A stretch of DNA of 38,787 nt from contig NVTD01000003.1 in the NCBI GenBank assembly GCA_002401445.1, positions 1-38,787 of the forward strand, in the 5' to 3' direction. Both the position numbers and the translations under genes were made by a program. Below, piece by piece: positions 14,114 through 22,883 of this stretch. Each line of letters opens with the position of its first letter. The stretch's first letter is position 1. The stretch comes from Candidatus Wolfebacteria bacterium. GTDB taxonomy: Bacteria; Patescibacteriota; Minisyncoccia; Phycocordibacterales; GCA-2401445. A model generated the notes under the pieces. It had not been told where the DNA came from and did no database searches. It saw only the letters and a program-made list of their open reading frames with translations.

Positions 14114-15733
14114 ATGAACTCCATTAAGGAATTAGTAAAGAACAACAAAAAAGTTTCGTTCACAATCACTGTTTTAGTGCTTATTTTACTATGGACGATA
14201 ACAAGACCTTCTTCTGTGGACACTTCTCAAATCGGATCACAGATACGAAGCGTGCAACTTACAAGTATTGCAATGCTTGCAGAGAGGGAGAGTACGATAC
14301 CTCTTACAGGACAAGTAAAATCTGAGAATGAGACAGCTATCAGATCACAAGCAAGTGGTGAAATAGTTCAAAACGCTATACCACGTGGATCTAGTGTTCG
14401 AGCTGGTGACATTATCGCAAGTATAGAAAATGCTTCAGAAAGAGCTTCCCTGACTCAAGCTCTCGGCACACGTTCGATAGCACAAGCACAACTTGCTAAA
14501 TTAAAAAGTGGTGCACAGGATGAGGAGCTATCAATACTAAAGGCAAACACTCGCACTGCAGAGAGTTCCCTTGAGACCAGCAAGACAGAAATATTTACGT
14601 CAGTAAGAAATGTTTATGAGGTTAGCGAGGATATCATTCGCAACAACATAGATCAGATGCTTATAAATCCAAGAAGTAAATACCCAAAAACAATTTTCTT
14701 TGTCTCCAATACTCAACTAGGAACAAAAATAGAGGACGCTAGATTCTTTATTGAAAAAATGTTGAAAACAAAGACAATATCAAACTGGATTCCAACAGTA
14801 ATTATCGTTCCTGCACCTGCTAATCTAAATGCGGAAATAGAACAAGCAAAAGAACGCCTCACCGCAACAGATTCATTACTAGATAACATGATCATTGCAG
14901 TTAACAGACTGACAGAGACTGCGACACTTTCTCAATCAACGATTGAGGCATGGAAGGGTTCCCTTTTTGGAGCACGTACAAAACTGACGTCCGCAGTTAC
15001 AAAACTAGATGATTCAATCACAGCACTCGAGAGTCCGCAGAACAATCTAATCATCGCCATAGAAAACGAAGTACTGGGTGTCCGTGGTGCTCGTTCTGAA
15101 GATATAGCAATAGCTGAAGCTTCAGTACTACAAGCACAAGGAGTATACGCATCAGCAAGAGCTCGTTTTGAAAAAACTCTCATACGTACACCGATTAGCG
15201 GAACACTTAACTCTCTTTCAATTGAACTTGGTGACATTGTAAGCAATAACGATATTGTTGGAATAGTATCTAATAACAGCACGCTTGAAATAGTTACCTA
15301 TGTGACAGGTGACGAGGTACCGAACATTAATGTTGGAAATACAGTAATCATTAGTAATGTGCACATTGGGTCCGTTACTTATATTGCCCCTGCAATAGAT
15401 AGAGATACCAAAAAAGTTGAAATTCGTATTGATGTACCTAGCTATATAAAACTTCTGAACGGACAGAGTGTATCAATTGAAATTACTCGCAATCCCATAC
15501 AGCTAGATACAATAGATGATATTCGAATACCTCTATCTGCTCTAAAGATTGCATTTGATGAGCACCTTGTATTCACAGTAGATGAAAACAATGCACTCAT
15601 TGCAAACAAAGTTACTACTGGATCCCTCATTGGAAACGACATAATCATACTAGAAGGAATATCACCAACTATGAATATAGTAACGGATGCACGAGGCCTC
15701 AAGGAAGGAGACATAATAACTATATTAAAATAG
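14114..15733 (+). CDS. RND efflux periplasmic-adaptor (HlyD/MFP family) subunit
   Basis: 539 aa from the ATG at 14114. A single N-terminal anchor (about residues 12-30, VSFTITVLVLILLWTI) is followed by the first half of a lipoyl-like domain (IPLTGQVKSENETAIRSQASGEI, then VRAGDIIASIENASERASL). A long helical hairpin and a second lipoyl half come next (FEKTLIRTPISGTLNSLSIELGDIV). The C-terminal beta-barrel/membrane-proximal part contains VIISNVHIGSVTYIAP and LSALKIAFDEHLVFTVDEN. The hairpin (about 100-330) is longer than in AcrA. The upstream TTG at 14087 is rejected as a start because it lies within the -10 box. The RND pump gene begins 1 bp after the stop. Confidence 0.88.
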   Translation: MNSIKELVKNNKKVSFTITVLVLILLWTITRPSSVDTSQIGSQIRSVQLTSIAMLAERESTIPLTGQVKSENETAIRSQASGEIVQNAIPRGSSVRAGDIIASIENASERASLTQALGTRSIAQAQLAKLKSGAQDEELSILKANTRTAESSLETSKTEIFTSVRNVYEVSEDIIRNNIDQMLINPRSKYPKTIFFVSNTQLGTKIEDARFFIEKMLKTKTISNWIPTVIIVPAPANLNAEIEQAKERLTATDSLLDNMIIAVNRLTETATLSQSTIEAWKGSLFGARTKLTSAVTKLDDSITALESPQNNLIIAIENEVLGVRGARSEDIAIAEASVLQAQGVYASARARFEKTLIRTPISGTLNSLSIELGDIVSNNDIVGIVSNNSTLEIVTYVTGDEVPNINVGNTVIISNVHIGSVTYIAPAIDRDTKKVEIRIDVPSYIKLLNGQSVSIEITRNPIQLDTIDDIRIPLSALKIAFDEHLVFTVDENNALIANKVTTGSLIGNDIIILEGISPTMNIVTDARGLKEGDIITILK

Positions 15734-15734
15734 C

Positions 15735-18700
15735 ATGTTTCCGGTCTGGAACTTTTTCCTGAGAAAAAAGCAATTCACATTTTTACTTGTTGGTGCTCTT
15801 ATTCTGGGTGGGTTTATTTCACTTCTCTCTATTCCAAAAGAATCAGCACCTGAAATTCAGATTCCAATAGGTATAGTTTCAACATTCATGCGCGGCGCAA
15901 GTCCAACAGATATTGAAGAACTCGTCACTAATCCTCTTGAAGACGAAATAACAAACTTGGACAACTTAAAAGAAATTACCTCTTCATCACGAGAGGCCTT
16001 CTCTACTATAGTTGTAGAGTTCAAGGCAAGCGCTGACATTGACGAATCAATAGAAGACCTAAAGGATCTCGTTGATAGGGCGAAAGCCCAACTTCCAAGA
16101 GATGCTGAGGAACCAACAGTTAGTGATGTGAATTTTGCTGATGAGCCAATACTACTTATTTCGATTGCTTCTGACATTCCAATAGCATCATTCTCTTCCC
16201 TATCAGAAACACTGGTGAGAGATCTGAAATCAATTTCTGGTGTGTCACGTATCGCATCAAGCGGTATCCCAGAAAAAGAAATACAAGTCATAGTGAGAAA
16301 AGAGGAACTTGAACAATTTAATCTTCGTCTTGTTGATGTTGTTAGTGCAATTTCCTCTGCTGATCTATCTATTCCTATTGGAACCATTACAACAAACAAC
16401 ATAGAGTACAGTATTAACCTAAAAAATAAAGTTGATACGGTAGAGGATATTGCAAGCATAACCATCACAGAGAGAAATGGTCATCCAATTTTTGTAAGAG
16501 ATGTAGCCTTCATATCAGATGGTATTGCAAAGACAAGTTCAAAATCTCGTTTAAGTGTAAATGGAAATCCGGCAGAGCAATCTCTTACTCTAACTGTGTT
16601 CAAAAATCGCGGAGCAAATATACTCGCTGTTACCGATACCATCGAAAAACGCTTGGTAGAACTTGAGGAAACCCTACTCAAAGACACTGTCGTACTCAGT
16701 ACTTTTTCTTCAGCAGAATTTATACGCGCGGACTTGAGCAATCTGAGTCGTAGTGGATTACAAACCGTATTACTTGTTATATTACTGCTGCTCATAACGA
16801 TTGGTTGGCGAGAATCTCTTATTGCAGGCCTTGCTATACCCCTATCCTTCCTTATATCATTTATTGGACTGCTACTTTCTGGAAACACTATTAATTTTAT
16901 TAGTCTTTTCGCACTCATACTAGCCGTAGGTATTTTGGTTGACTCTGCAATTGTCGTGACAGAAGCAATACACACAAAAGTAGACAATGGCACTGATTCA
17001 AAAACAGCAGCCAGAGAAACTCTCCGAGAATTTAGCTGGCCTCTCATATCAGGAACAATGACCACAATTGCGGCATTCTTTCCACTGTTCTTTATCTCTG
17101 GAATTACAGGGAAATTTATTGCAAGTATTCCTTACACAATCATTTTTGTGCTGTCAGCTTCATTGATAGTTGCCCTTGCGATCATACCTCTTGTTGCAAG
17201 CACGTTCATTCGCAGACGAAATACGCACACGTCCCTAAGGAAAAAACAAGAATACTATACACATTGTCTACAAAATTGGTACCGAGAGAAAATACACAAA
17301 CTACTTGGACATAGGAAACGAGAAAATATATTTCTAGTTGGAATTGTAGTTGCTCTTCTGTTGAGCTTTATACTTCCTGCTACTGGTGCGGTTCGGGTAA
17401 TATTCTTTGCACAAGACGATCAAGACTTTTTGTTTATTGATCTTGAGGCACGTGAAGGAACCACAATAGACCAGACTGATTTGGCTACACGAGCAGTTGA
17501 GGAAGTACTTTATGATGAGCCAAATATTGAATCATTCGTTACGACAATCGGTAGTACTAGCAACTTTACCAGTGGTCAGTCTGGTGGAAAGTTCGCAAAC
17601 ATTAGTATCAACCTTTACAAAAACAGAAGCGAAACGAGCGTTGTAATACTTAATCGCCTCAGAGAAAACACTATTGGAATACATGGCATAGACGTGTCAC
17701 TAGATCAACCCACCAACGGCCCTCCGGTCGGAAAACCTGTTGTTATAACATTCCTTGGACATGACGGGGAAGAGCTTGCTCGCGTGGCCGAGGGCGCGGA
17801 AAAGATACTTAAGGACATTGATGGTACAACCGACGTAGACACCAGCAGCAAGAACGACAGTATTGATATCATATTAACTATTGATAGAACAAAGACTATT
17901 GAAGTTGGACTGTCTCCACAAATAGTGGCTCAAACGCTTCGTAGTGCTGTTGCTGGAAGTGTCGCAACAACTGTTCGAAAAGATGGAAAAGACGTAGATA
18001 TTGTTGTTGCTTTAAATCTAAATAAAGACTACAGAAACCCACATGAACATGCACACGTAACCATAGATTCACTACGTCAGATGACAATAGAAGGTCCAAA
18101 GGGTTCAGTACTTATAGGGTCACTTATTACTGCAACTCCTCAAAAAGGAGCTGGCGTTATTTCACACAAAGACAGAAAACGTACCACATCAGTTGAGAGC
18201 GAACTCCTCGACGGATTTAGTGCACGAGAAATTAACAAAGAATTCACTGCTAGACTAGACGAACTGAATATTGGAAATTCAGTCACTCTAGATATTGGTG
18301 GAGAAAGTGAGGACCTTGATCAGTCATTCCGTGATATGTTTGTTGCCCTCATTTTTGGATCGGTATTAATGCTGAGTATATTGATACTCCAATTCAACTC
18401 GTTCCGATATGCATTCTTTATCATAATAATCGTTCCCTTCTCGCTTATTGGTATCCTTGTAGGTCTTGCAATAAGTGGAAAGGCACTATCATTCCCTTCT
18501 ATCATGGGATTCATAACACTCTCCGGTATTGTGGTAAATAATTCAATTATTCTTATAGACGCTATAAACCATAGACGAAGAGCGCACCCAGAAATTGAAA
18601 TCAGAGAACATGTTATAGAAGGAACAGTGTCGAGACTACGTCCCATTCTGCTTACAACGGTAACAACGGTTATTGGTATATTCCCTCTTGTGTTCGCTTC

Positions 18701-18821
18701 TGATCTATGGGGACCACTTGCTTACGCTGTTATGTTTGGACTTTCGTTCGCGGTGATACTTACTCTTATTCTAGTTCCGCTACTTTACAATAGATGGCCA
18801 GGGAAAGAACTCCCTGAATAA
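15735..18821 (+). CDS. RND-family (AcrB/HAE1-like) efflux transporter
   Basis: 1028 aa, full length for the family, with 12 predicted membrane helices and two large extracytoplasmic loops. It begins with the usual short helix and first TM (WNFFLRKKQFTFLLVGALIL). The TM4 motif reads AVGILVDSAIVVTE (Asp403-Ser404), where AcrB has two Asp. The TM10 region reads SGIVVNNSIILIDAIN (about residue 935), with Asn where AcrB has the relay Lys. Such variants occur in other RND subfamilies, so the protein may still be active. It forms a 1-bp-spaced operon with the adaptor gene. No outer-membrane factor gene is present. The substrate is unknown. Confidence 0.92.
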   Translation: MFPVWNFFLRKKQFTFLLVGALILGGFISLLSIPKESAPEIQIPIGIVSTFMRGASPTDIEELVTNPLEDEITNLDNLKEITSSSREAFSTIVVEFKASADIDESIEDLKDLVDRAKAQLPRDAEEPTVSDVNFADEPILLISIASDIPIASFSSLSETLVRDLKSISGVSRIASSGIPEKEIQVIVRKEELEQFNLRLVDVVSAISSADLSIPIGTITTNNIEYSINLKNKVDTVEDIASITITERNGHPIFVRDVAFISDGIAKTSSKSRLSVNGNPAEQSLTLTVFKNRGANILAVTDTIEKRLVELEETLLKDTVVLSTFSSAEFIRADLSNLSRSGLQTVLLVILLLLITIGWRESLIAGLAIPLSFLISFIGLLLSGNTINFISLFALILAVGILVDSAIVVTEAIHTKVDNGTDSKTAARETLREFSWPLISGTMTTIAAFFPLFFISGITGKFIASIPYTIIFVLSASLIVALAIIPLVASTFIRRRNTHTSLRKKQEYYTHCLQNWYREKIHKLLGHRKRENIFLVGIVVALLLSFILPATGAVRVIFFAQDDQDFLFIDLEAREGTTIDQTDLATRAVEEVLYDEPNIESFVTTIGSTSNFTSGQSGGKFANISINLYKNRSETSVVILNRLRENTIGIHGIDVSLDQPTNGPPVGKPVVITFLGHDGEELARVAEGAEKILKDIDGTTDVDTSSKNDSIDIILTIDRTKTIEVGLSPQIVAQTLRSAVAGSVATTVRKDGKDVDIVVALNLNKDYRNPHEHAHVTIDSLRQMTIEGPKGSVLIGSLITATPQKGAGVISHKDRKRTTSVESELLDGFSAREINKEFTARLDELNIGNSVTLDIGGESEDLDQSFRDMFVALIFGSVLMLSILILQFNSFRYAFFIIIIVPFSLIGILVGLAISGKALSFPSIMGFITLSGIVVNNSIILIDAINHRRRAHPEIEIREHVIEGTVSRLRPILLTTVTTVIGIFPLVFASDLWGPLAYAVMFGLSFAVILTLILVPLLYNRWPGKELPE

Positions 18822-18837
18822 ACCTGCAACAAAAAAT

Positions 18838-18876
18838 TACCCACCCTCTGATTTACAAAGGATGGGTTTATTTTTG
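18838..18876 (+). terminator. Intrinsic terminator of the RND operon
   Basis: ACCCACCCT (18839-18847) pairs imperfectly with AGGATGGGT (18859-18867), followed by TTATTTTTG. Confidence 0.65.
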
Positions 18877-18883
18877 TGGGTAA

Positions 18884-19141
18884 CTATACTTCGCAAGAAG
18901 CCTTCTGTTGTCGCTCATAAATGTAGGTGATTAATTGTTCAGCCGTCCATGTCCTACCGTTACTCTTGATGGTAATATTAAGATCGGAGCCGAGTTCCTT
19001 GAGTGTCGCATCAAGGACTTTCGGTACATCTTCACTCCTGATTACCGCTTCAAGATTCATATCACTCACTTGATTATGCGTACACTCAGCAATCACGCGC
19101 TGCATTCGAGTACGAATCCAATCTATTTCACATGTATTCAT
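18884..19141 (-). CDS. Hypothetical protein, 85 aa
   Basis: No family recognised. It is a small soluble protein; the end (SNGRTWTAEQLITYIYERQQ) loosely recalls acyl-carrier-type helices but there is no DSL phosphopantetheine motif. The start is decided by a textbook Shine-Dalgarno AGGAGG placed 8 bp before ATG 19141. An in-frame GTG at 19150 overlaps that site and is rejected. Three cysteines are present near the ends. Confidence 0.65.
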   Translation of the reverse strand: MNTCEIDWIRTRMQRVIAECTHNQVSDMNLEAVIRSEDVPKVLDATLKELGSDLNITIKSNGRTWTAEQLITYIYERQQKASCEV

Positions 19142-19227
19142 ACATCTCACCTCCTTTCTTTTTTAGGTTCAATCACGCCCTGTACTTACTGTAATCATAT
19201 ACCTCATTATAAATTACACAAGTAAGA

Positions 19228-19256
19228 AAAAACCCCGCAAAAAACGGGGGTTTTGT
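19228..19256 (-). terminator. Intrinsic terminator
   Basis: AACCCCG pairs with CGGGGGTT around an A-rich loop; on the minus strand it is followed by TTTTTTCTT. It closes the gene at 19268-19945. Confidence 0.75.
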
Positions 19257-19267
19257 TAAGCAATCGG

Positions 19268-19945
19268 CTATCGAATTGCTGTAAATGCTTCTTTTATAGC
19301 ACACATTGTACTCGTGTGTGCATATATTCTCTGTGTTTCTGAAATGTTCGTACCACTCCGTCTTACAATGGGCTGCAATTTTTCATTAGGGTGACCAAAG
19401 TTAAATAAGTGTCCATTTCGCTCCCCAACTCTGCGAAAACCAAGTGATGATGATCTACAACAAGTGAGCATTCCGCTTCCTTCTTTGTACAAAATTTCTG
19501 GAGGTATGTACAATGCGAAAAATGTACGATGCCATACTTGATTAGTTTTTTTGTAGACATCCCGATTGGTAATAACTTCTTTAACCTCGCTCAAATGGGT
19601 TAAATAATAGAATGCCATACGCCAACTAACTTCACTGACTATAAACCGCACAAGGGCAAACTTTCTAAACTTTTCTCTTGTAAACATCCAAAGGTCATGT
19701 TTATTTAGTTGTCCATGCACAAGAGCTTCCGCAGAATATGCACCTCGACGACTCCTTCCTGTCTTTGGATCATCCTCCGCTTTTGGCAAAATATACAAGA
19801 ATAAATTTTCTGGATCCCTATTCACCTTAACACCACTTGTTACCGCCTTTCCCTTATTGTCATGACTTAATACGAACAGTCCTACACAGAAATTTTTCTG
19901 CTGTTTTGTATCCATTATATTTTTTTTATCAAAAACCAAAAACAT
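19268..19945 (-). CDS. Hypothetical protein, 225 aa
   Basis: No family recognised. It is soluble and basic, with aromatic-rich segments (WRMAFYYLTHLSEVKEV, VWHRTFFALYIPPEILY) and a paired Cys (LTCCRSSSLGFRR). The start is uncertain: ATG 19945 gives 225 aa and ATG 19915 (MDTKQQKNF) gives 215 aa; neither has a Shine-Dalgarno sequence. A CGACAC/GTGTCG hairpin (19960-19975) and the structured element copy 2 lie directly upstream. The gene is a single unit with a terminator at 19228-19256. Confidence 0.6.
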   Translation of the reverse strand: MFLVFDKKNIMDTKQQKNFCVGLFVLSHDNKGKAVTSGVKVNRDPENLFLYILPKAEDDPKTGRSRRGAYSAEALVHGQLNKHDLWMFTREKFRKFALVRFIVSEVSWRMAFYYLTHLSEVKEVITNRDVYKKTNQVWHRTFFALYIPPEILYKEGSGMLTCCRSSSLGFRRVGERNGHLFNFGHPNEKLQPIVRRSGTNISETQRIYAHTSTMCAIKEAFTAIR

Positions 19946-20038
19946 CCCACTAAATCGTACGACACACTCGTGTCGATATATAGACGATTTGTAGTTTGGT
20001 GCCTATTTTCCAGTATACCACTCTTATCGCACACCTAC

Positions 20039-20196
20039 GATCTCAACGAGATTAGTAAAAAATGAATCTTGCCGACTGAAATTAGCAAAATTCCCACTAC
20101 AAATCAGTGTATTTTCTCTCACTAATGTTCACATTGCCTCGCAAAAATACATAATCTGTAGCAAAAATTTTGTCAATTTCAGCACGACATGAGATC
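20039..20196 (-). repeat. Structured hairpin element, copy 2 (inverted)
   Basis: Read on the minus strand it follows copy 1 closely. Pairings: 20039-20045 with 20190-20196 (GATCTCA/TGAGATC); 20076-20083 with 20175-20182 (CTGAAATT/AATTTCAG); CTACAAAT 20097-20104 with 20154-20161 (one mismatch); TATTTT 20110-20115 with AAAATA 20144-20149; and AATGT/ACATT (20124-20128 with 20131-20135) at the apex. The GCGAGGCAATG apex flank is the same as in copy 1. The element lies upstream of the unknown gene at 19268-19945. Confidence 0.8.
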
Positions 20197-20234
20197 ATAG
20201 CTGTGCTCATATAAAATAAGTAACCTTTTTTTAA

Positions 20235-20810
20235 CTATCCGTCAATATCAGATAATCCATCATGAATATGATCTTTTATAGCCTTGCCATGTGCCTTAAA
20301 AATAACTCGCTTTACTTTTCTTGGATTTGCCATTCCTCTCATCTCAAAATTTCTCCCTGCTCCAGCAGTCTGAACATGTATTGTGCCAAATTTCAAAAGT
20401 GTCGGAATAATACCATTCATTTCTACTGTAACATCCTGAATGCGCCGCAACCTAAAACTAGAAACATTTCTATTAAAAATTCCTTTTTGTTCGATATCAA
20501 ATATACGCTGATTAGTAACGATCCAAACATCCAAATAATAGTCAGTCCAGATCAAGAAAAATACAGTCAAAGTGACCAGCAACCATCCACTATATATAAA
20601 AGCAAAAAGAGTTTCTGGATTCGCAGAGAAAATCGCAATAGCGTCGCTACCAAAAATGAACGTAAGGCCATTTATAAGAACATCCAAAAATGGTGTAAAA
20701 AATATTGGAAGTAACCCAGCAACAATAATAAATAACGCTTCCAAGACAAATATCAACCAGTGTTTGCGTGCCTTCATTATTACATGTTCATTTTTATGTA
20801 AACTTATCAT
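20235..20810 (-). CDS. Membrane protein with bacterial PH domain (YdbS-like)
   Basis: 191 aa. Two membrane helices (about residues 19-38 and 72-92) precede a bacterial PH (bPH2/YdbS) domain: VWIVTNQRIFDIEQKGIFNRNVSSFRLRRIQDVTVEMNG, then GTIHVQTAGAG. The end is basic. The start ATG 20810 overlaps the stop of the upstream small gene as ATGA, which indicates translational coupling. A longer reading of the frame upstream is rejected because it would overlap that gene almost completely. The role of the family is unknown. Confidence 0.88.
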   Translation of the reverse strand: MISLHKNEHVIMKARKHWLIFVLEALFIIVAGLLPIFFTPFLDVLINGLTFIFGSDAIAIFSANPETLFAFIYSGWLLVTLTVFFLIWTDYYLDVWIVTNQRIFDIEQKGIFNRNVSSFRLRRIQDVTVEMNGIIPTLLKFGTIHVQTAGAGRNFEMRGMANPRKVKRVIFKAHGKAIKDHIHDGLSDIDG

Positions 20811-21043
20811 GTTGCTATAAGTGCTACTGTCGATATATAAAATGCAACTAACAAAACAGCTCCGAGTACCAAAAATATAGTTTGCATTACAGGTATCCAT
20901 TTGTCTCCTTTTAATCTGTATCTTTTCCAATGAAAAAGAAGTATAAGAGACATGATTAAAAATAGAGCAACAACAATCCAAAATGTAATCCAGATACGGT
21001 CTGGGGTAATAGATACTGTTAGAGCATTGGAAATGTCATTCAT
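20807..21043 (-). CDS. Small two-helix membrane protein
   Basis: 78 aa with two predicted membrane helices (about 18-37 and 53-75) separated by a short basic loop (HWKRYRLKGDKW). No family recognised. It is coupled by an ATGA overlap to the PH-domain gene, so the two products probably act together at the membrane. The -10 box TACAAT (21055-21050) ends 6 bp before the ATG. Confidence 0.75.
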   Translation of the reverse strand: MNDISNALTVSITPDRIWITFWIVVALFLIMSLILLFHWKRYRLKGDKWIPVMQTIFLVLGAVLLVAFYISTVALIAT

Positions 21044-21049
21044 AAACTT

Positions 21050-21055
21050 ATTGTA
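21050..21055 (-). promoter_or_regulatory. Extended -10 box for a leaderless membrane gene
   Basis: On the minus strand TG-C-TACAAT is followed by exactly 6 bp and then the ATG at 21043. Confidence 0.55.
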
Positions 21056-21175
21056 GCAAGCCAGGATGTCCTAGCAATGTACTACTGTATATATTGCAGC
21101 CCGACATCATAAATAAATGGTGAATGCTCCCATTACCTGATACCATATACAAATTACTAGTTAGGGAATAAAAAT

Positions 21176-21493
21176 ATGAGTAAATTTATATTGCTAATTA
21201 AAGGCGGTAGTCCAGATGATTCTAATAGAGATGAAATTATGGGTAACTGGAAATCTTGGGTGGGTGGTTTGAGAGAGAAAAGTGTTTTGGAAGACATGGG
21301 CGCATTTGAGGAAAACGGAAAAAACATAACCGGATCAGACAAAACGGTATCTGACTACGTGGCTGAGGTTGGAGGATACATGATCATAAATTCAGATAGC
21401 TTAGACTCTGCAACCGAAATAGCAAAAGGATCACCTTCACTTACTCTTGGAGGTAGTGTTGGGGTACATCCAATCCAAGACATGGGTCTGTAA
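21176..21493 (+). CDS. YCII-related domain protein
   Basis: 105 aa matching the YciI/DGPF family: KFILLIKGGSPDD, WKSWVGGLREKSVLEDMGAF, and the C-terminal VGGYMIINSDSLDSATEIAKG with LGGSVGVHPI. These are small alpha/beta ferredoxin-like proteins, some with proposed enzymatic roles. The exact function is unknown. It precedes a SRPBCC protein of the same strand, separated by an inverted repeat; both families often occur together in small-molecule or stress contexts. Confidence 0.85.
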   Translation: MSKFILLIKGGSPDDSNRDEIMGNWKSWVGGLREKSVLEDMGAFEENGKNITGSDKTVSDYVAEVGGYMIINSDSLDSATEIAKGSPSLTLGGSVGVHPIQDMGL

Positions 21494-21525
21494 GAAATAC
21501 GTCAACCTGAACATAAGCGAGTATT

Positions 21526-21561
21526 AATAATGGAGACGGCCTATGGTGGCTGTCTCCATTA
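21526..21561 (+). terminator. Inverted repeat after the YCII gene
   Basis: ATAATGGAGAC pairs with GTCTCCATTAT with an imperfect inner stem. There is no long T-run after it, so it may be a weak terminator or an mRNA stabiliser. Confidence 0.5.
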
Positions 21562-21575
21562 TCTATCCCTATTAT

Positions 21576-21604
21576 TTCTGACACCTTTTACTAATTAATA
21601 CTAT
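21576..21604 (+). promoter_or_regulatory. Promoter of the SRPBCC gene
   Basis: TTCTGA (21576-21581), a 17-bp spacer and TACTAT (21599-21604). The -10 box ends 5 bp before the ATG, so the mRNA is probably leaderless. Confidence 0.5.
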
Positions 21605-21609
21605 TTAAT

Positions 21610-22011
21610 ATGTCACAAATCGAAGAAACACGGGTATACAGTGCCACACCAGCAGAAGTCTGGGACAAAATAGGAGACCCAGGAAAGATAAACGAATGGC
21701 ACCCGGTAATCCCAAAGTGTGAGACAGATGGAGACAATCGTACTTGTACTCTTTCTGATGGAGCTGTTATTAAGGAGCAAATCATAAGCCATGATGATGA
21801 GAAGATGATTTATACTTACAAAATTCTTGAGAGCCCTCTTCCGATACGCAATTATGAATCCAGTGTCTCGGTTACGCCTGAGGGTGATGGAGCTAAAGTT
21901 ACATGGGCAAGTCAATTTGAAGTAGTTGATGCTCCTGCGGATGAAATAGAAGGGGCTATACGCGGCATATATGTAGCAGGATTAGAAAACCTTGATACAA
22001 AATTTTCGTAA
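21610..22011 (+). CDS. SRPBCC (START-like) protein
   Basis: 133 aa. It fits the SRPBCC/polyketide-cyclase-2 pattern: VYSATPAEVWDKIGDPGKINEWHPVI near the start, CTLSDGAVIKEQIISHDDEKMIYTYKI in the middle, then VTWASQFEVVDAP and a C-terminal helix. The fold is a helix-grip hydrophobic pocket. The ligand is unknown. A strong terminator follows at 22047. Confidence 0.85.
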   Translation: MSQIEETRVYSATPAEVWDKIGDPGKINEWHPVIPKCETDGDNRTCTLSDGAVIKEQIISHDDEKMIYTYKILESPLPIRNYESSVSVTPEGDGAKVTWASQFEVVDAPADEIEGAIRGIYVAGLENLDTKFS

Positions 22012-22046
22012 AGATACATATAATTTTCTTACATCAGGGGTGGATC

Positions 22047-22076
22047 ACAAAACACACGCAATTGCGTGTGTTTTTA
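22047..22076. terminator. Intrinsic terminator (perfect palindrome)
   Basis: ACACACGCAA pairs with TTGCGTGTGT with flanking A-run and T-run. It lies between the SRPBCC gene and the convergent second TruB gene. Confidence 0.85.
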
Positions 22077-22109
22077 ATGCAAAAATAATATTTTTTTACT
22101 TATCTAAAA

Positions 22110-22868
22110 CTATTCCGAATCCTCCACAGAATAGTTCCCTACCCTAATACGTTTCAATTCTAGAATACACGCAGGTATCCCAAGTCTCTGTCCTAGCTCG
22201 TGTACAATGGTTCTCACGTAAGTACCACTAGAGCAATGAATAGTGAATGTCGCTTCAACATATTTCTTATTCACATCAATCACATCCTCCCATCGTTTTG
22301 CTATTACCTCTTGTCTAAAATCTCCCTTAACATCTGCGACACGACTTTTGATTATTTCCAATATAATATCTCCAGATTGTTTTTCATAATTATTCAAAAC
22401 TATTCCACCAACAGTCACAGAACGTTTTGGTCTTTCAATAGTATGTAATGCACCGTCCCGTGCGAATCGAAACAATGGTTTCCCATTAACCGTCTTTGAT
22501 GAATACGGGGGGTATGTTTGATCATACGTTCCAATAAAAAACTTCGACTGCATTTCTATTTCCTTTTTATTTGGAACAGTATCAACTTGCGTCATTACCT
22601 CTCCCAAAATATCATATGTATCCGTAGAAAATCCAAACAAGACTTTTACGACATACTCCTTTCCCAATGCGAGATACTTATTTTTTTCATATCTCTCTTC
22701 ACCGGCAAGTACAAGCAAGACGCCTTCTGCTATTGGATCGAGACGTCCCGCATATGTCATGGGCACATCAATATATTCTTTGTGCGTATCACGAAAACGC
22801 TCGATGCAGGCAAGTGGTGTTTCTCCTTTTCTTTTGTATAAATTGAGAACCTTGTTCATGATATGCAA
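22110..22868 (-). CDS. Second TruB-family pseudouridine synthase
   Basis: 252 aa, a diverged TruB-family enzyme with the catalytic motif TYAGRLDPIAEGVLLVLAGE (Asp44). Other landmarks are YPPYSSKTVNGKPLFRFAR, CSSGTYVRTIVHELGQRLG and ILELKRIRVGNYSV. Like the first TruB it has no PUA domain. The motif differs from the classical GHxGTLDP (here YAGRLDP), so its target base may differ. The start is ATG 22868 or the in-frame ATG 22859 (MNKVLNLYKRKGETP); neither has a Shine-Dalgarno sequence. The gene is divergent from hisS, and element copy 3 sits between them. Confidence 0.87.
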   Translation of the reverse strand: MHIMNKVLNLYKRKGETPLACIERFRDTHKEYIDVPMTYAGRLDPIAEGVLLVLAGEERYEKNKYLALGKEYVVKVLFGFSTDTYDILGEVMTQVDTVPNKKEIEMQSKFFIGTYDQTYPPYSSKTVNGKPLFRFARDGALHTIERPKRSVTVGGIVLNNYEKQSGDIILEIIKSRVADVKGDFRQEVIAKRWEDVIDVNKKYVEATFTIHCSSGTYVRTIVHELGQRLGIPACILELKRIRVGNYSVEDSE

Positions 22869-22880
22869 ATCGGATACACT
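22852..22880 (+). promoter_or_regulatory. Candidate promoter of hisS
   Basis: TTGTTC (22852-22857), a 17-bp spacer and TACACT (22875-22880). The predicted start near 22887 falls at the 5' base of hairpin copy 3, so the whole element would be the hisS leader. Confidence 0.4.
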
Positions 22881-22883
22881 ATA

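Noticed and set aside
15857-17065. Long open frames antisense to the RND transporter (203 and 194 aa)
   Set aside because: They are shadows of the conserved RND reading frame, are Ser/Arg-rich with no family features, and have no promoter or Shine-Dalgarno site.
20811-20981. Longer start for the PH-domain protein
   Set aside because: It would overlap the small membrane gene by more than 170 bp; the ATGA overlap at 20807-20810 gives a clear coupled start.
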